Below are positions 4,950 through 7,097 of a stretch of 7,097 nt of DNA, piece by piece. Each line of letters opens with the position of its first letter. Within the stretch, counting starts at the first letter, position 1. The notes under the pieces were generated by a model, which ran no database searches, had not been told where the DNA came from, and worked only from the letters and a program-made list of their open reading frames with translations. The DNA is from Microbacteriaceae bacterium (lineage in GTDB: Bacteria; Actinomycetota; Actinomycetes; Actinomycetales; Microbacteriaceae), in contig JAUZFY010000124.1 in the NCBI GenBank assembly GCA_030840185.1, positions 1 through 7,097 of the forward strand, given 5' to 3'. Both the position numbers and the translations under genes were made by a program.

Positions 4950-6328
4950 ATCCACTGCCAGAACAACCACTTAGTCCCCTCGACGGCCGGTACCGCGCGG
5001 CCGTGCGCGGTCTCGGCCAGCACCTCTCGGAGGCCGGGCTCAACCGGGCTCGCGTTCATGTCGAGGTCGAGTGGCTGCTTTACCTCACCGACCACGAGTT
5101 GTTTGGCTCGCACCGGCTCGAACCGCGCCAGGCCGAGTCCCTTCGGGCCCTGGTCACCGACTTCGGCCAGGCCGATATCGACGAGCTCGCGGCGCTGGAA
5201 GCCACAACTCGCCACGACGTCAAGGCCGTCGAGTACTACGTGCGCGCCCGGCTCGCCGGCCTGGGACTCACGGATGTCGCGGAGCTGACCCACTTCGCCT
5301 GCACGAGCGAAGACATTAACAACCTCTCCTACGCTCTCACCATCCGGGCGGCCGTCGAGGAGGTCTGGCTGCCGTCAATCACAGCGGTGATCGATGCGCT
5401 GACCGAGCGCGCGGTTGATCACCGCGCCGATTCCATGCTCGCCCACACCCACGGGCAACCCGCAACGCCGACGACGGTTGGTAAGGAGTTCGCGGTATTC
5501 GTTGCTCGACTTCGCCGCATCGTCGCACAGGTGGAGTCGACCGAGTATCTCGGCAAGTTCAGCGGAGCGACCGGCACCTTCGCCGCCCATGTCGTCGCCG
5601 ATCCGTCCCTCGACTGGCCGGCCATCTCGAGCGAGTTCGTCACCTCGCTTGGCCTCAACTGGAATCCGCTCACCACCCAGATTGAGCCACACGACTGGCA
5701 GTCGGAGCTCTATCAGCGCATGAGCCACGCGAACCGGGTGCTGCACAACCTCTGCACCGACATCTGGACCTACATCTCCATGGGCTACTTCACCCAGATC
5801 CCACAGCCGGGGGCGACCGGCTCGTCAACGATGCCTCACAAGATCAATCCGATCCGGTTCGAGAATGCCGAGGCGAATCTAGAAATCTCGAGTGCGCTGC
5901 TCGACTCGCTCGCGGCAACCCTCGTCACCTCCCGGCTTCAGCGCGACCTGACAGACTCCACGACCCAGCGCAATGTCGGCGTCGGGCTCGGGCACTCCGT
6001 GCTTGCGCTCGACAACATCAAGCGAGGCCTGTCCGAGATCGCGGTCAACCGCGAGCGTCTCGCCGAAGACCTCGAGGGCAATTGGGAGGTGCTCGCCGAA
6101 GCCATCCAGACCGTCATCCGTGCCGAGGTGACCGCCGGCCGCAGTTCGATCGCCGATCCCTACGCCATGCTCAAGGAACTCACGAGAGGCAAGCGCGTCG
6201 GCCAGGCAGAGCTCGTCGAGTTCGTCGACGGGCTGGACATCGGCGACGACGCAAAGGCCCGTCTCGTCAGCCTCACCCCGGCCGGATACGTGGGGCTCGC
6301 GAGCGACCTCGTTCGCTTCGCGGAGTAG
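4946..6328 (+). CDS. purB: Adenylosuccinate lyase (E. coli-type)
   Basis: Fumarase/aspartase-superfamily lyase acting twice in purine synthesis: SAICAR to AICAR plus fumarate, and adenylosuccinate to AMP plus fumarate. 460 residues, full length. Visible blocks: SPLDGRYR at 10-17, TTRHDVKAVEYY at 87-98, HFACTSEDINNLS at 116-128, THGQPATPTTVGKE at 168-181 (His169, general acid), TTQIEPHD at 243-250, signature GSSTMPHKINP at 292-302 with a catalytic Ser at 293/294, QRDLTDST at 332-339, and GNWEVLAE at 378-385. These blocks follow the E. coli PurB form closely rather than the shorter Bacillus or the mycobacterial form. ATG 4946 is chosen because SPLDGRY must lie at the N-terminus and GGGGAG sits 4 nt upstream. 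The start overlaps the phosphatase stop (ATGA). A strong terminator follows 50 bp after the stop. Confidence 0.97.
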   Translation: MNPLPEQPLSPLDGRYRAAVRGLGQHLSEAGLNRARVHVEVEWLLYLTDHELFGSHRLEPRQAESLRALVTDFGQADIDELAALEATTRHDVKAVEYYVRARLAGLGLTDVAELTHFACTSEDINNLSYALTIRAAVEEVWLPSITAVIDALTERAVDHRADSMLAHTHGQPATPTTVGKEFAVFVARLRRIVAQVESTEYLGKFSGATGTFAAHVVADPSLDWPAISSEFVTSLGLNWNPLTTQIEPHDWQSELYQRMSHANRVLHNLCTDIWTYISMGYFTQIPQPGATGSSTMPHKINPIRFENAEANLEISSALLDSLAATLVTSRLQRDLTDSTTQRNVGVGLGHSVLALDNIKRGLSEIAVNRERLAEDLEGNWEVLAEAIQTVIRAEVTAGRSSIADPYAMLKELTRGKRVGQAELVEFVDGLDIGDDAKARLVSLTPAGYVGLASDLVRFAE

Positions 6329-6360
6329 CGACCGCGCCGAACAACGACTGCGCCGAACAA
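6329..6360. repeat. Imperfect 16-bp tandem repeat directly after the purB stop
   Basis: CGACCGCGCCGAACAA (6329-6344) is followed immediately by CGACTGCGCCGAACAA (6345-6360), differing at one base. The array starts at the very next base after the TAG of purB and ends about 18 bp before the terminator stem. It has no obvious relation in sequence to the other 16-bp repeat at 2042-2073. Confidence 0.9.
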
Positions 6361-6377
6361 TAAAAAGTAGGCGGCAG

Positions 6378-6413
6378 AAAGGCGGCCCGCCTCGAGAGAT
6401 CGGGCCGCCTTTT
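6378..6413. terminator. Strong hairpin terminator after purB, probably bidirectional
   Basis: AAAGGCGGCCCG (6378-6389) pairs perfectly with CGGGCCGCCTTT (6401-6412) as a 12-bp stem around an 11-nt loop, followed by one further T. The A/T ends give a short T-run in both directions (TTTT on plus, TTT on minus). It lies between purB and the convergent minus-strand membrane-protein pair and probably stops both transcripts. Confidence 0.87.
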
Positions 6414-6463
6414 GCGTAGCTAGCGGGATTCGAGGGTCGGTTCGCCCGCGGATGACCGGCGGG

Positions 6464-6706
6464 TCAGCGCCCCTCGTTGTTCTGCTCGTCAATGTCAGTC
6501 TTCTCCGACGAATTCGGTTTCACCGCAAGGGCGAGCATCGCGATCACCACGATGGAGACGATGAAGGCGACGCCGAAGAAAACGGTGGCGAGGATCGGCT
6601 CGCGCGTGCTCATGAGCACGACTAGACCGACGAAAACGGCGACGATCGCCGACATCACGATGTATTCGAGGGGACGGAGTCTGTCTTGCCGGCTTGGTGC
6701 GCTCAC
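6464..6706 (-). CDS. Small two-helix membrane protein of unknown function
   Basis: 80 residues: a basic N-terminus (SRQDRLRP, about 5-12), membrane helix about 15-33, a short loop with STRE, membrane helix about 38-63, and an acidic, polar tail (about 64-80). By the positive-inside rule both ends are probably cytoplasmic. No catalytic motif and no named family recognised. GTG 6706 is chosen because it overlaps the stop of the upstream HdeD-like gene as GTGA, the usual operon spacing; an in-frame ATG at 6772 would force a 70-bp overlap. Residue 18 (ATG) is another possible start but would cut the first helix. Likely co-transcribed with, and perhaps a partner of, the upstream membrane protein. 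Similar small proteins occur near purB in Microbacteriaceae as far as I recall; this is unverified. Confidence 0.78.
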   Translation of the reverse strand: MSAPSRQDRLRPLEYIVMSAIVAVFVGLVVLMSTREPILATVFFGVAFIVSIVVIAMLALAVKPNSSEKTDIDEQNNEGR

Positions 6707-7095
6707 GCCGTGGTCTCGCTCTCTGGGGATGATGGGGGTGCCGCGATTCCGGGCGTCGCCTGGGTTCCCCACTTGGCCGAGAATCCGGCGATAAGCAGGT
6801 ACACCGCGACAATGGCCGCGTAGGCGCCGAGCAATCCGACCGAGACCACCGCCGCGTCAAGCACCCGGACCACGCCATCCGGGCCCTTGTAGGTCTGCGT
6901 GTAGGCGGGCGGCACGAGAAGGAACACTACGGCAGCAACGGCAGTGAAAACGCCCACCGCGATCCAATCCACGGAGCCGACGAAACGGCGCCGCGTGCGA
7001 ATGCCGCTGTAGATCTCGAGGAATCCGGTGATCGCCGCGAACGAGGTGACGAGAAGGAAGAACAGTCTGACGCCGCCGCCGTTGAACGACAGGGC
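6703..7095 (-). CDS. HdeD/DUF308-like multi-span membrane protein, 5' end outside window
   Basis: Open reading continues without a stop to the right edge, giving 130 visible C-terminal residues. Three membrane segments are visible (about 10-29, 42-63 and 81-104). Between the first two is GFLEIYSGIRTRRRF, which resembles the 'GxxEIxxxIRxRR' loop of HdeD/DUF308 acid-resistance membrane proteins. After the last segment comes a Pro/Ser/Thr-rich tail ending ESETTA. An internal GTG at 6972 could be mistaken for the start, but the upstream frame clearly encodes another membrane helix and family-like sequence. Its stop overlaps the next gene by GTGA. Function is not established for actinobacterial members, which are sometimes labelled 'acyl-CoA synthetase' in databases without support here. 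The family call is tentative. Confidence 0.72.
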   Translation of the reverse strand, partial: ALSFNGGGVRLFFLLVTSFAAITGFLEIYSGIRTRRRFVGSVDWIAVGVFTAVAAVVFLLVPPAYTQTYKGPDGVVRVLDAAVVSVGLLGAYAAIVAVYLLIAGFSAKWGTQATPGIAAPPSSPESETTA

Positions 7096-7097
7096 AA

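Noticed and set aside
6707..6772. Longer start (ATG 6772) for the 80-residue membrane protein
   Set aside because: Would overlap the upstream gene by 70 bp; the GTG at 6706 gives a standard 4-bp overlap.

Overview
The window is high-GC bacterial DNA with short gaps, overlapping stop/start codons, several GTG starts and long antisense open frames of the kind GC-rich codon bias produces. Gene content and order (E1-alpha dehydrogenase, HisC/Pat aminotransferase, YvlD-type membrane protein, low-molecular-weight tyrosine phosphatase, E. coli-type PurB, HdeD-like membrane protein) suggest an actinobacterium of the Micrococcales, probably Microbacteriaceae. That placement is an inference from protein flavour, not a database result. 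No tRNA, rRNA, CRISPR array, insertion sequence or prophage was seen.

Left part (1-1989, minus strand): a PLP-dependent HisC/Pat-type aminotransferase is followed by the start of a thiamine-diphosphate-dependent 2-oxoacid dehydrogenase E1-alpha gene that runs off the left edge. A 115-bp divergent region (1990-2104) carries a perfect 16-bp tandem repeat and -10-like hexamers exactly 6 nt before both start codons, which suggests leaderless transcripts. On the plus strand it leads into a small PF04020-type membrane protein.

Middle part (2523-4261, minus strand): the most interesting locus is a two-gene, translationally coupled unit. The first gene encodes an 89-residue WXG100-like helical hairpin with a central W-R-G. 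The second encodes a 489-residue protein with a helical hairpin ending in a YxxxE motif, then a glycine-zipper hydrophobic segment, then an alpha/beta-hydrolase domain with GYSQGG. This looks like a type VII (ESX-like) secretion partner and effector pair. No secretion-machine gene is in the window.

Right part (4425-6328, plus strand): a low-molecular-weight phosphatase gene overlaps purB by ATGA. A possible 14-codon leader ORF with a perfect AGGAGG precedes the phosphatase and also overlaps it by ATGA. After purB come an imperfect 16-bp tandem repeat and a strong hairpin terminator that probably also serves the convergent pair on the minus strand: an HdeD-like membrane protein (partial at the right edge) and an 80-residue two-helix membrane protein, overlapping by GTGA.

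A cross-cutting pattern is three independent direct repeats with a period of exactly 16 bp, each at a gene boundary (2042-2073, 3969-3997, 6329-6360). No stretch longer than about 165 bases lacks a gene.
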